Origin: Motacilla alba alba
Lineage: Eukaryota > Chordata > Aves > Passeriformes > Motacillidae
Assembly (NCBI RefSeq): GCF_015832195.1
Contig: NC_052019.1
Location: forward strand, 45,759,016-45,823,015
DNA length: 64,000 nucleotides
Direction: 5' to 3'
The notes beneath the pieces are model-generated. The model worked only from the letters and a program-made list of their open reading frames with translations. It was not told the origin of the DNA and ran no database searches. Position numbers and translations under genes: made by a program. Shown piece by piece: positions 37,301 to 50,145 of the stretch; position 1 is the first letter of the stretch, and each line of letters opens with the position of its first letter.

Positions 37301-40300
37301 TTCCATGGCCAAAACAATGGTGAGGGTTTATGAGATCTCCCACTAGTAATCTCTTGCAGAAAATAATCCAGTCCAAATAAAACTGTTCTTAGGAGACTAA
37401 AGAAGGGAAAAGCTAAGGTAAGCTAGGGAATTGCATTTATTGCATACATTGCCTATTTTGTCAAAATCAGTGCTGGAGGAGGGTGCTTGTTCAGGATTCA
37501 TTGCGTGTCTGTGGTGACTCCATGTAAAAGCAAGAGTTAGATGGCAAGGTGAAGGAACATGGTGCTGAAGGTGTCATCCTGTTAGTGAGACACATAACCT
37601 CGGTCGAGCCCGTGTGCAGTCACAAGAGAAGGATTGCCAGCTTGAGTGCTTAGAATTTCTGTTTGAATAATTATGGTGTGCCTTCCCGTCCCAAAGTTCC
37701 CCATGAAAATGTGATAAGTCCCAGTTCATTTAAGTCCTTGAGCAAATAATTTTGTTGCTTGTCCATGTCACATTTTACAGTCTCTGAAGAAGTAGTAATA
37801 TCTTTTAAGGCTTGCATTGGAATGCTGTCTGGGTAAATTTATTAATTTTGATATGTACTTATGTATGGGCTGAATTGTATCAGTACCAAACAGAAGAGTA
37901 TGAATTTTCAAAGGGGTGGACACAGTATGTGTTGGCTACTGCTGAAAGTTGTGTGTATTTTGGTTTGCTGGACTGTCAAGAGGGCACAATATGCCAGGAT
38001 TAACATGGTTCACATCCCTAAATGCACTTCTGAACCTAATGAGTGACTAGCTAAACCTTAGATGCAGTATAATCTTTATGACTTTAGTATTTATTTATTT
38101 TTCCTGTTCTCTTTACAAGTGTGCTAAAAGCAAACAATCTGTGACAGTGAGTCAGAGAGGCTAATGGTGTCTTGCACAGAAAATCCACATGCTTTTTCAA
38201 CTCTAATTACTTCTCTTTCACCTTCATTGAATTCATTGCTGGTGAAAGATGCTGGGTGAACAGTCCTAATGTCTGAAATGTTCTGACCACAGCTATATAA
38301 AAGTAGCAGTGACCTTCCTCAGCTTTGTGTTTCTGCTGAGAGGAAATGATAAGGCTGTTTCTTGCTAAGAACAGGCTTAATGCTACCAGCTCGACTCGTG
38401 CAGATTATCAAATAGTCTTCAGGTAGTAATGACCTTTGGTCATGGTGGACATGGGCCAGATCTAAACTAGCAAACTGTAAGAGGATCTATATCCCATTAC
38501 CAAGCCACTATCTGGTCTTACTCATTAACATTTTAGTGGCAAAAGTTCAAATGAGTTATTTCATTAATAGTCATGAAACTAATTACATTGAAGTGCATCT
38601 GTCAGTGGTAAAGACAGCTGACTTCTATGCATCTGAATAAATTCAGTCTGTGTTAGGAAATGTTATTCTGCTTCTAAATGAGATAAATACATTGCAAATC
38701 ATGAAGATGTATGAAAAAGGAGAATGTAGATGTGCCCTACATGTAGATGTGCTTGATGCTGCAGTTCCCTAATGCAGTCAGTTAATGAAGTGAATAATCA
38801 GAAGTGCGCTTGAATAGAGGCGGGGTCTTGGGCAATATTTTGTGCCTTATTTCCTCCCACAGACACCAAAAAGTCTGCAGGATAAGAAGGGTAATGGGGC
38901 AGGAGTGTTGTCACTGACAACCCTCACATTTGGTCAAAACAAATGCACCCCAGTATCAAGACTAGGTTGGATATAGAGAGACCTGGGTATAATGAGAGCG
39001 AGTCAGGGAGGAGAGAGAAAAAGGAAGAAGTCTTACATGTGTTCCTCCTAAGTTTTGCCATTGGACAGCATTTCTCCACAGAAGAGACTCAAAAGCACAG
39101 GTAAGACTGTGAACAGGCCTATTTTTGTAACACAGTCTTCTGTCTGTAAAATGGCATTGGGGTGAAGTAAAAAAGCATGTGAGAAGAATGTGAGCAGTAA
39201 GGAGGTTACGCAGGCATTTAAAGTAGATGAAGCACCTTTATAGTAATTATGGCCAGAAGTCAGCTGCATTTACCAACAGTCCACTGTTAGGAAAAGTAGT
39301 GTATATGGGTAGTTGTTACTGGGAACCTGTCCATATTAACATGTCTTTATGTGTCTCATAATGCTGTGGCATTTTGCACAGGTATGAGAAACTAGCAGGA
39401 AAAGATAGTTTTCCCTCTTGATTCTATTGTCTCTGATTTTTGTGTTGTGAGCAGGTTCCAGCAAACTGTTGTGTTCCAGGACATTATAGGAGGTAGGGGT
39501 CTCTGAAGTTTTAAGAAGATGATGCAGACATAGAAAATATAATTGTATATTTATTTTACTTCTGGATAACTAAGTTGAGATACTTCCAGTGACCTACAGT
39601 GAAGTTCATGAGGTGGCGCTTTGATATGTAACATACATGCTGTATCCCATAAGCTATTGTAAACCAAAGATGAAACTCAGTTACTTTTGCTTCTGGTAAG
39701 TTCTGGTTTTATTTCTATTCTTCAGACCTATTCTGGAGAAGCCTCCACTAGGGTAGGTGTACAGTGGAGTTGTACAATGCAGATTCACAATGCAGACAAC
39801 CTGGTACCAGTGCAAATTACAGTCTTGTAGCACTGCCACAAATGCCAATGAAATGAACTTTAATGGGCACAGCTGGGTTGTACAGGCCAAAGATTAATAG
39901 AAAGAGAGAAACTGGTTTTTTTCTTTAGTAGAGTGCAACTTGCTCCTACTTTGTATGGGATGTTCTTCAGCAGCCTGGTGACTTCCAGTTTTTCTTGGGA
40001 AGAAGCTGAGCTGTACTGGGACCAGGGATGATGCCACCTGTATGCAGTGAGTGGGAGTCTTGCAAGGAAGCAGGAACGCAAGCCTGCTTTGATGTCTACC
40101 CCCTTCTGACTCCCAGCTAATGCCTGTTGTAAGGATGCAGAGGCTGTAAATGGCTTGGATTGACTCCTGTGGCTGACCACAGCAGGAACATGGTCAGGTG
40201 CGTAGTTCTGCCCTTGAGATACCTTTGTTTAATTCACTCTTAAAAGCTGGGCTGCGTGAATGTTTTACATGAGGAATAACCTTTTGAATTGTTTCTTTTT

Positions 40301-41010
40301 CACTTACTAAGCAATATAGATATAGTCAACACACCCATACAGGGAGTGGTAATCTTGCCAATCCAGTCAGGAAAAGGCACTGCAGGTGCCAGAGGTACTG
40401 CAAGGAACCCCAAGGAAGGGGAATAGGGTTCAACAACACACTGTTGCCTGTGAATAAGTGACACAGAGAGATCACTGAAAGCTGCTAAGTCCCTTAAGAA
40501 AGTTTGCTTAACCAAGAAAAAGCATTGGGTAGGGACTTGGGGGACTAAGAAATACCATAAGATTGTAAAAGTTGTTGAGTTTTGCTGTCTGACTTAGGGA
40601 TATCAAAAAACAGGGTCCACCAATTAATATGCAACTTTTTCAAAGTACTCTGAAATTTAAAGGAATTTTTAAATGATGCCCCTAAGCTTGCACCAGACCT
40701 AAGTGTTTCTCTGGCTGTCAGAGAGAGGTGAAATCTTTTCTGGCTTCTGTGCAGTTTCACCACATATTTTGGCAGTGTTTGGCATCCTCTGTGTGTTATT
40801 TCCTACTGGGCCTGTGCAGATAAAAAGGACAGGATACAAATGTGTTTGTTCTTTGACAGGCAGTAGAGCAGCTTTGCCTGCAGCATTTATGTTTGGCTTG
40901 GAGTTGCTGAGTTGTGTTTCTCAGATATAGAAATAGGTGCTTTCTGCCAGCTTATGTCTTAGGCAAGGGTTGTTCCCTACCCTTTCTGCCCAGTAAGTTG
41001 CACTAACTTA
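31391..41010. other. Intron 1 DNA, mostly unique
   Basis: No exon or RNA gene is recognised. A CpG-richer patch lies at 31,640-31,860. A TG run followed by TC-rich sequence lies at about 35,580-35,616, and a small hairpin at 32,719-32,745. The 183-codon minus-strand frame at 31,524-32,075 has no family motif. Confidence 0.55.
31640..31860. promoter_or_regulatory. Candidate intronic regulatory patch with E-box
   Basis: CpG sites cluster here within otherwise CpG-poor intron. A GGTCACACGTGA block carries the E-box CACGTG at 31,711-31,716. About 100 bases later two GTTGCC half-sites (near 31,810-31,823) are followed by GTAAC, recalling RFX-type X-box halves. It is suggestive only. Confidence 0.25.
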
Positions 41011-41199
41011 TGAGTGTGTCCAAAGAAGGGCAGTGAAGCTAGAGGATAAGTCCCATGGGTCTAGAGGATAAGTCCCATGAGGAGTGGCTGAGGGAGCTGG
41101 GGTTGTGTAGCCTGGAGAAAAAGAGGTTCAGGAGTGACCTTATCACACTCTACAACTATGTGAAATGAGGTTGAAGTGAGGTGGGGGGTGGTCTTTTTT
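41011..41199 (+). mobile_element. CR1 LINE, sense, left part of an interrupted copy
   Basis: The stretch runs from TGAGTGTGTCCAAAGAAGGG through AGGAGTGGCTGAGGGAGCTG, GTAGCCTGGAGAAAAAGAGG and CTTATCACACTCTACAACTA to GGTGGTCTTTTTT. This is CR1 sense sequence up to the point where the consensus continues with TCTCCCA. It contains a 22-bp tandem duplication (41,039-41,060 repeated from 41,061) of a unit holding AGAGGATAAGTCCCATG. The remaining part of the same element resumes at 41,491. Confidence 0.88.
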
Positions 41200-41490
41200 C
41201 ACAGAGTGATTTATGTTGGAAGGGACCCCTGGACATCATCTAGTCCAACCTCCCTGCTGAAGCAGGGTCCCTTAGCACGTTACTCAGGGTTGTGTCCAGA
41301 TGGCTTTTGAATATCTCCAGAGAAGAGACTCCAGCACCTCTCTGGGCAACCTGTTCCAGTGCTAAGTCACCCTCATAGTAAAGAAATTCTTTCTCAGATG
41401 GAACTTCCTGTCTTCCAGTTTCTGCGCATTGCCTCTCATCCTGCTGCTTAGCACCACCAGGAGGAGTCTGGCTCTATCCTCTTGCATCCT
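41200..41490 (-). mobile_element. CR1 LINE 3' fragment, antisense, nested inside another CR1
   Basis: Antisense CR1 3' sequence: CACAGAGTGATTTATGTTGG, AAGGGACCCCTGGACATCAT, CTAGTCCAACCTCCCTGCTG, TTGAATATCTCCAGAGAAGA, TCTCTGGGCAACCTGTTCCA, AGTAAAGAAATTCTTTCTCA and TTGCCTCTCATCCTGCTGCT. It separates the sense-strand CR1 halves at 41,011-41,199 and 41,491-41,772, which join in consensus order when it is removed. It therefore inserted after the host copy. Confidence 0.88.
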
Positions 41491-41772
41491 TCCCAAATAA
41501 CAGGTGATGGGACAAGAGGAAATGGCCTCAAGTTGCATCAGGAGAGGTTTTGATATTGGATATTAGGGAAAATGTCTTCACAGGAAGGGCTGACATGCAC
41601 TGGAGCAGGCTGCCTGGGGGGTAGTTAAGTCACTGTCCTTGGTGGTTTTAAAAGTCATGTAGATGTTACACTTAGGGACATGGTTTAGAGGAGAACTTGG
41701 CAGTGCTGGGTTAGTGGTTGGACTCAATGATTTTAAAGGTCTTTTTTGGCCTCAGAGGTTCCATGATTCCAT
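41491..41772 (+). mobile_element. CR1 LINE, sense, right part of the interrupted copy
   Basis: The host CR1 resumes with TCCCAAATAACAGGTGATGG, then GGACAAGAGGAAATGGCCTC, AGTTGCATCAGGAGAGGTTT, GGCTGCCTGGGGGGTAGTTA, CAGTGCTGGGTTAGTGGTTG and GGACTCAATGATTTTAAAGG. It ends in CCATGATTCCATT, the CR1 3' tip. Together with the left half it forms one 5'-truncated element. Confidence 0.9.
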
Positions 41773-44700
41773 TTTTTCTTGATACATGCATGGTTACAGC
41801 TAGAGAATTATGTGGAAAAGCACATTTAGCGCTGGGAGCAAACCCCAGCTTGGTAGCCCTTTGTCCACCCTTACAGGTTGATCAGTGCAGGTCTCTCTAA
41901 ATCACCTCAGCTGAGACCTGGGCTGACTTGAACTGAAGTGAGAGAGTGACTCAGTTAATTCCCTGTCAGCCCTTTTGGCATTGGCTGCCACGATGGCTGA
42001 GCTGCCAAGTGCTGTCAGTGCAGTGCCATGCTGTCCTTAAGGAGGTCTCTTGGGAAAGGGGGTGAAACTACAAAAGACTTGTCAACATCTGTTGGTAAAA
42101 AGTTCCAAGACTTACCAAGTCTTGAGCTCAGATAAAAGTTATCACTAGGAGTCAGGCTCCCTTTCTCTCTCCTTTCTGTACACACAGTGCAGGGCCAAAC
42201 CCTGAAATCTTTATCCTCTTTCTATTCTGTGGTGATGCATAACAAATGCCACTGATCCAAACCAAGCCAGACTAAAACATGCTCTTATTACAAGTGACAT
42301 ATTTGCTAGGAATGGGCTAGCAAATAGTTTACTGTTTGGTTCTCAGGAACACACTGTTGTCAGCCCAGTCAATGCACTGATGCAGCAAAGCATTTTGGCA
42401 AAACAAATAGGAGAAGGAGGAATCTGTGCAGGGGTACTGCTCAGTGAGCTTTTTTGAGTAAAAGGGTTTAAACGTTTGGCTCCGAGTTGCTTTCCAAACT
42501 GGAGCCCTTTAAACAGCTACAGCCCTGTTTGTGTAGCTTCAGGGATCTGGAGTGTTGAGCAAAGCTGGGCTTGGCTTGGGGAGGTGTGGAAGCCTGTTCA
42601 CTGGTAAATTGTAGTTCTTCGCTGTTCTGCTGTGCAGGAGGCGAGCACATGGGGGAAGGAAAGCACAGGCCAGTAAGAGACTACATTTCTGGTATGAGTC
42701 AGCCCCAAAGGAATCTTAATTTTCATTTTTTAATTTTAAGTTGAGCTACCAGCTATTATTGGTGCAGCCAAAACCCCTGGGTCTGCAGAGCACTGTGCTG
42801 GAGGCAGACTTGATACCATGACAGGAAGCACTTTGGGATCCTTGCTGATCCTACTGCCACTGCAGCCACTCCAGCCCATCTCAAGGTCCTGAGTAATGAG
42901 GTTTTCTCAAGCCTCATCCCAGGTCCTGGTCTCTGTGTCTGCGTAGTTTAGACAGCGCTTGTCTTCAGGGGCCCTGGAGATAGAGACCATCTTTTGTCCA
43001 CCTGTCTACAAGGATGCAGAAGATGATGTAGCAGATAGGCTGGCAGTCACTATATGGCTGTGCAAGGGCAGATCTTTGTGTCTCTTAATGCTTGCAAACT
43101 TACTTTTCCTTTCCTTCTCTAGATTTTCCTTCCTTGCTGATAGCTCTGCAGCTCTCCTGGGTATGCAGTTTGCAGGAAGTTTCCTGCCCAGAGGAGGGCT
43201 GTATATCATTTTTATGCTGCTGTGCTGTGCAGGAGTCTCAGTCAGAGTTTCACTGTGTACATCTTGCTCAACAAGTCCCAGCCTTGCAGCCTGTGGGATT
43301 TGCATTGGCACTGCAAGTACTGGAAGGCAAACGAGAAGCTTTTGCAAATTAAAGGTGCTAGGCTTGCATGCTTCTGTTTGCAGAATGACTCTGTTGGAGG
43401 GTAGAGGTGAGACTTGTCTGCCACCTTCATGTGTCACACCCAGCAGCACCGAGCTTTTCCTCTTCTGGGTCTGTGCTCCCAGTGATCGCTTTCAGCACAG
43501 TCATACAGGAGGTCATTGGCTGCAGGCAGGAGTGCCCAAGCCCAGTTTAATTTTGTAAGGAACCTGAAGGGTCATGCAGCCCATCACCTAGTCTTTAATT
43601 ATTTTTTCCCCAAACTTGCCAAGCCCCATCTTTGAAGCATGCAAACATTTTTGCACTTGGAAAGCAGAGTCTCCCAGAGTTTGGATGTCCTAATGACTGG
43701 GAGTCATTTTCCTGCCCACACTTAGTGGTGGCTGGCGTCTGTGGGTTTGTTCTGCTGCCAAGAAAACTGAAGCGATTATGTACCTTCCTCACCTTCCCTC
43801 TTGCATGAGAGCAAGCTCAACCTGCCAGGGTTTTTTAATAGACATGAAGCAGGGAAGAGTTGTGTGAGCCTATGTAAGGCATCAAAAGATACTAAAAAAA
43901 AAAAAAATTAAAGCATGTGTGGTTAGTGCAGGCTGAAGAACAAGATAATCCTTTAGACCTTGTGAGATCAGCCATCCACTGTGTCTATTGTGACAGAACT
44001 GCCCAGCCTTTGTGCTAGAAACTGTTTCTCACTGTTATTTTGTTAGTGTTTATCATTTAATATTTATGCAGAAATCCTCAATCATTTAAATGCTCGCTTG
44101 TTCCCCCTCTCCCTCACAAACTAAAGAAGGCTGAAAAGTAAGATTGTGCTTAAAGAGAGGCAACAAAACCTTTTCGTAGTATTAAAAATGGAAATGGATT
44201 ACAAAAAGCAGATGCATTGTTTGTTTGTTTTTTCTTTTAATGCAGAGAAGCATGTTTCCTTTTCATTTGTTAATTACAAAAGAAAATTCACCAAGAAGAG
44301 TCTTGTTAAACAAGTCTGGCATTGAACAGGGAAAGAAAGCAAAGAAAAGGACCTGCCTTCACTCTGTAGCTGCTTGATCCAGTTCACAGCTATGACCTGA
44401 ATTTAGTTTCCTTCCAGCTTTTTGTTTCCACATTTTTCCTCCTGTTTTTTTTGGTCCAGTATTGACAGCTCCAGTAAGGATGACAGAGCCCTATATTTTG
44501 CCCCCAGGCACCACATGGAAACGCCAGTTTAGAAATTTAATCATCAGGTGTGGACTTATTTCATGCGACACACGCTTGCAGCCCAGGGAGCCACGAGAGC
44601 GGTGATGCGTGCCCATTGCTGGCAGGCAGCTGCAGGGACTTTAATTTCCCAACCTTCTCACTGCCTGTCTGACTTCCTCTTCCTCAGACCCATCAGAGAC

Positions 44701-47700
44701 AAATACTTCCCCAGCCCATTTTACCTCTCCATAGAACATTAAATTTGGGGGAAGCAGAGATTTTTTTTTCCCAGGCAGACTAAGAGGCAGTGGGTGTGGG
44801 AGCACTTGGGATGAGTGCCCTTGTAGGATGCTGACGTGAAGTCATGGAGACATCTCGTGAAAAGCTTTTGACTTGTGAAAGGAAAAAACTGCAGCTCTAG
44901 GTCTAAAACTCTGTCCCCAGAGCACCATTCAGAAAGCTCACAACGTTTGCAACTAAATAGTGGAGGACCTTTCCTTTTGTGAAGGAGCCCTAGTCCTGGT
45001 GAGTTCTTGGACCTTTGGATGCAGAGAGTTTTCCAGGACTGCTCCCTCTCTCCAAAGTGCATTAGCATGCAAGAATAAGCCATGCAGGGGTATCAAGACA
45101 TTATTCTGTCACTTTCCACTTATATTAGCTGCAGGATGATTAGGTTTTGTACCAGGATTTTCACATTTTCATTTTGACTATAGGATGTATGCCAGAAGGG
45201 TGTTTTATGTGCTACCCCTATAGTTTAAACAACTGTATGGTTTAAAATGCTTCAGTGTACAATGATGAGGAAGAGAAGCAGCTGCTTGAGAGTGTTTTTG
45301 CACTATTGCTGTTTTGGATCAGTGCAACCACTAAATTTACACAGACACATTACCAGCTTTTTCTTGGTCTCAAGGAACTCCCAAACCATTGCTTATTAAC
45401 ACATCCTGTCACCAGTAGGTTTTAGAAGGTCTAATGGAATTAATTCATGAGCCCTCTCAGAAAGGTGTCAGCCTAGCCCAGCCTGTGAGCACCAAATTTA
45501 GCCAAGTTGTTTGAATACAGTTTTACTCAAAGTTTATGGTCTTTCTGTGCGTGCAAATGTAGCACTGGGGTTAAGTTTCAATTACATGGTGCCACATTCT
45601 CAACTAGTTACCTCTTTTGTGAATAAATCCATTTTCTTTAATTATTATTTAAGAGGCTCGTTTAACATGTTACCAGTAGTAGTATTATCAATAGTATTTA
45701 ATTTTTAGCTGTAGTGCTGGTGTTATTTAACTGGAGTGAGTGAGGAGTAGAAGTGGGATTTGTTCTTCACACCAACCAAGCAAACAAACACGTTTGAGAA
45801 ATGAATAAAGTGTGTTATAGTGCTATAGGGAATTCGGTGTATATCAGCACATTGTTTAAATACCAAGACAGAAGAACAAGGAAGCACAGTCTGATTTAAG
45901 CAGTAAGGACTGGCACAGTCGTGACTGAAGTCTGGTAATGTCCGTCATCTGGTTTTAGCCGTGCTAATGTCCTTGTTTTATTTAGAGCAAAAGCTACCAG
46001 GGGTGGGGCAGGATGGGTGCAGTGGCAACTGTAACACAGATCCAGCATTTTCCAGAAATGTGGATGAGAAGCTCAAAGCTGTATTTATGAGAATTCAGTT
46101 CCCAAAAGACCAACCTTCTGCAACTTCAGGCTTGATATATCTTTGAACAAGTCACCAGGGTCCTATGAGGTTGCTAAATGTCTAAGGCGGGGAGTTGCTG
46201 ATTGTTTTTGCTGATAGAGTAGACAGGTAGAGCAACTAAAGCATAAACTGTAGGCTGAAATAAAAAAAAAATTTGCAGTGAATCACAAACTAACTGTGTT
46301 TTTGGTTTTTGCTTGGCCCAACCTGTTCTACCAATGGAACTGAAACTGCTAAACCAGAATTTTGAGCATGGATGTTGTGCCTTCTTGGCAAAAGACAGAG
46401 GACTCGAGTATTTTTCTTCAGAGGTTTCTCTCTGTCCCTTGTCTCTCTGTACTTGCTGTCACCTTGGTGATTCAGACTAGCAGGAAGGACCAAAATGAAG
46501 GGCTGCACCAGACATGTCCACGTGAGCTGGTGCACCCCTGCACTGTGCTGACCGTGGGGACACAGCAGCCTCGAGCCCCAAAGAAGCAAAGCAGAGCTTG
46601 AGCCTGAGACCATTGCTGCTGGCTGTCAGTGCAGGTACAGGCTGACTGCAGCGCAGCAGAACCATGGCCGGGATGCAGGCAAACACAGGGGCACGTGTCT
46701 GCGTTGGTGGTCACTTGGTGGTGGTGCAGGTCCAGGTCTCTCAAATGTTTTTGTTTTTAGTGAGCTGGAGTCTCAGTGATCTGGAGAAAGTAGAAAACTC
46801 CTTGCAATGGGGCAGAAGGGGAGTCACTGGCATAGCTCCCTAAAATGTGAGTAAACTCTTTCCCTTTGGTGCTTTCAATTCCAAGACTATCTGCCTTTTG
46901 GAAAACAGGCTGGAGTAAGTGTCAGTCCAGATGCAGAGTAATTGTGGAAGTCTCTAATACGCATTTATAGCATGTTTACACTCATAAATCTCAAAGCAAG
47001 CTACAGCATCAGAAGAAGCAAAACCAAAAGCAGTAAACATCAGCAAACTGCCATTTGCTCTAGGGTATCATGGAAGTGGAAAAGCTTGTTGAATACACAG
47101 CGGTGCAACTTTTTCTCCAGGCAGTTAGGTTAGCTGGGTGGCAAATGTGCACTTGCGTTGATCATTACCAACCTCAAAGAGATAGCATTTACCTTCCCAA
47201 GGAGAGGCTCATAAAAGCAGGCTACTGTTAATGTGTACTTAATGCCCAGAAACTGGAGTGCCCCACCCCCGGAGAGTGTGATAGGTGCTTGAATCATGCA
47301 GGTTTAGCAAGAAAGCATCAGATATTTCCCAGTCGCATGTGTGGGTTTTGTGATGGGGCCACCAGGTGCAGGGACAGTGAGGGTGACCAGTGTCCGGGTG
47401 TTGATTTTGTTCAGCTGGTGGGTTCTGGTGGAAGAGTTGCAAAGCACTGGAGCACCTCAGGGCATTCTCTGAGAAAACAATGTCTTTGGGAAGTTCACCT
47501 TCTTCCCCCTCTCTTGCCCACCAAATCCTGCACACAGGGGCCAAGGGACTCTTGTATTCTGTTTGCAAAGGGAATAGAGCATCCTTGAATGAGATACTGA
47601 TGCAAATCGGTTCATGTGTCATCTGATCATAGCATGAGAGAAACAGTGGGCAGATAAAGAAGGCAGATTTACTGCTGACTTTACAACAGCCCCATTAAAG

Positions 47701-50145
47701 AAAAGTGGTAAGCATAGGGGATGAGAGTGGAGAGTATTCTACTATGGTAACTGTGTGATACAGAAATTAATGTAGGACTAGCCTGGCTTTTGACTGCAAC
47801 AGATTTTTTTTTAACTCTTTACAGGCCACCCATAAGTTAGTAAACCTGCCATGGAGAGAAATTTGAGCAAAATCCACAAGTTACAGTGGTGTACAATCCA
47901 ATGAAGAAAAGAACAGCAAATGGAATATATTAGGAGGTGTAAAACAAATTTTGGTTGTGTGACTTTTGAGAACAAACCAAGGTCAGGTAACTTAAATAGG
48001 TTCTTTACCTTCACAGGAGGCTGCTTCTTGTTTGAAAAGAATCTGAAGCAGGATCACTGATGCGCTAACAGCTCTCCTATTCATTTGCAATGATCTGGTT
48101 CTGCTTTTTGTCCCTTAGTGACCACAGCCATTGAATTCTGACTGTTGATGTATGTGAATTGTTTAAAAATTTATTCATATTTATGCCCTTGTTTGCTCCA
48201 TTTGTCTGCCTGTCCAGAAGAGCCGGATGTCAATCACTGTTCTCTCCTCATAATGCTCCTTTTCCTTCTCTTGGGTCAGCCACTTCCACCCTAGTCCAGA
48301 TTCATCACCTTGTGTGTCTGTGATTTCTTTCCTTTTGGCATCTCCTGTCTTTTAGCAGGTCCCCTCTGAGCAAGATTTAGCAAGACTATGACAGGCAGCT
48401 CTCTTTGTATATGTAACACTTTCATGTTAAACTTCCTAATCCTCCAGTAACCTGGTCTTCTTATGCTGCGATGGAAAGTGAAATACGGCTAAGCAGTTAA
48501 GTATCCCATCTCATTAGGTAAGGGGGTGGCTAAGGGCAGAATGCAGTCAGTCAAACCATCATGGCTGGAAGCAAAAAGAGACTCAGACTCTTTAGTTTGG
48601 GAGACCCAGTGAGTCCTGCCACCTGTTGAGAGAGACACAGGGGCGTGAGCCAGGCGTGACGCTGTAGGCAGAGGTGGAATGGCAGAACAAGCTGTCACAA
48701 CCATATTGCTGACAGGATGGAGATAAGCTGCATTAATGCCTTGTACTTTGTACTGCTTTGTGCCACTCCTGCTGGTTTATGCCGATTGTTTTGGACTTGT
48801 TCAGGAGTGCAAGTGGGATGTCTGCAGGAAATGGCCAAAAAACAGCCAGGCTGTGATATTTAGTTGAGGAACAGGTGTTGGTGATTGTACAGCTTTTGCT
48901 ACATTCCTTTGTCCCATTTTTTCCACTACAGGTTTAGGAATGTCATTCTGCTCTTAAATTTTGTCCATCTCAGATCCTGAAAATTCTGACAGTAATTAGA
49001 AAATTACTCCACTAGTTTATTGCTTGCAGTATTTCTCACGGTGTTTAATATACTCCTCAAAGACTTATTAGTTGGATTCAGGCCAGTTTGCCTCTACCTT
49101 TGCATTTGAAAGGGTCTGCTTTAAAGATACTGCCTTGACTGATTTCAAGTAAAACAATTCTGGATTTAATGGAGAAGCTATAGGTCACAGTCAATTGCAT
49201 GGGAATTATGACAGGTTGAAAGTACACGGAAATTTATTAGCAGATTATTCTGGGTATTGAAGCCTCCACTGGGAATGAGAAGCAAGAAACTCTTAAGTAG
49301 TAGTAAGGTTTAGTTCATGAAAATGCCATTTGGTAGTGACAACATAATCAGATAATGCTACCTTCCCTGCCAGTGGACACATTGGACAAGTGGCAAAGCA
49401 TTGTGCTGAAAGGAGGTAGCAGCATGTAAACCTGCCTCCGAGCTACTCCAAACTGCTTTCTGTTGCAAGTTTTGAGCTCTGCTGAAACACCTTTCTGTTT
49501 GTTCTGACCCGATTCCCAGTTGATTAAGAAGCAGAATGGCTCTTGGGCAGAGCTCTTTGTTTTAGAGAGGTAACTGAAAAGATTATGAAAAGATTGCCCC
49601 ATTTATTTTCTGGATTTTGCTGGTTTCTGATTGGTCAGGAGGTAGGTCTGGATTCACTGCAGCATGTCCATTAGCATCCTTTGTCACTTGCTCTCTCACC
49701 CATAGACAAAAGTCACATGTCCTTGAAGATTCTATTAGATATACATCAAGCAGTCCTTGACATCATGCATCAAAAAGTACTGTGGGACCAGTCAGAGCAG
49801 GAAGTTGTTCTCAAGATGACCTGGTTTTTCTTCAGTAGAGGATGCTGGAAGATATTCTTTCATTTGCTTCTCCACGTTTTTTATGAGTTCCATTTGCTGC
49901 CTTCTCTTCCATAGGTTGCCTGGACATTCAGAAGGTTTGAAAGCAAGGCATTTTATTCAATATTTCCATTACTGCAATATCACTGGTACCAGTATCCCCT
50001 TTTAACCAAAGCTAGGCCACCAAATGATATTACTGGCTTGCTTTCATCTGTGTGTATGGCTTTAGGTCTTTAGGTGATGAAGAAAAGGGGAGTAAGTGTG
50101 TATCTGACATGGTTTAAGAATGGTATGTTCAAATTTAGAATTCCC
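41773..50145. other. Intron 1 DNA, mostly unique
   Basis: No supported gene. The two opposed frames at 42,959-43,558 (plus) and 43,006-43,449 (minus) are long for chance but have no family features, and the plus frame begins at a TTG, not an ATG. A 14-base A run sits near 43,894-43,907. A CpG-richer patch lies at about 44,560-44,640. A 9-base A run at about 46,262-46,270 has no downstream gene context. Confidence 0.55.

Noticed and set aside
42959..43558. 199-codon plus-strand frame and an opposed 147-codon minus-strand frame
   Set aside because: The plus frame begins at a TTG. Neither has a family motif, a plausible splice pattern or a codon pattern I can defend, so they look like chance in stop-poor DNA.
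43553..43600. AAGGAACCTGAAGGGTCATG, considered as an antisense CR1 3' end
   Set aside because: The match is limited to one short block and lacks the terminal CR1 repeat.
43894..43907. Poly-A run considered as the tail of a processed pseudogene
   Set aside because: No recognisable gene-derived sequence precedes it and no target duplication was seen.
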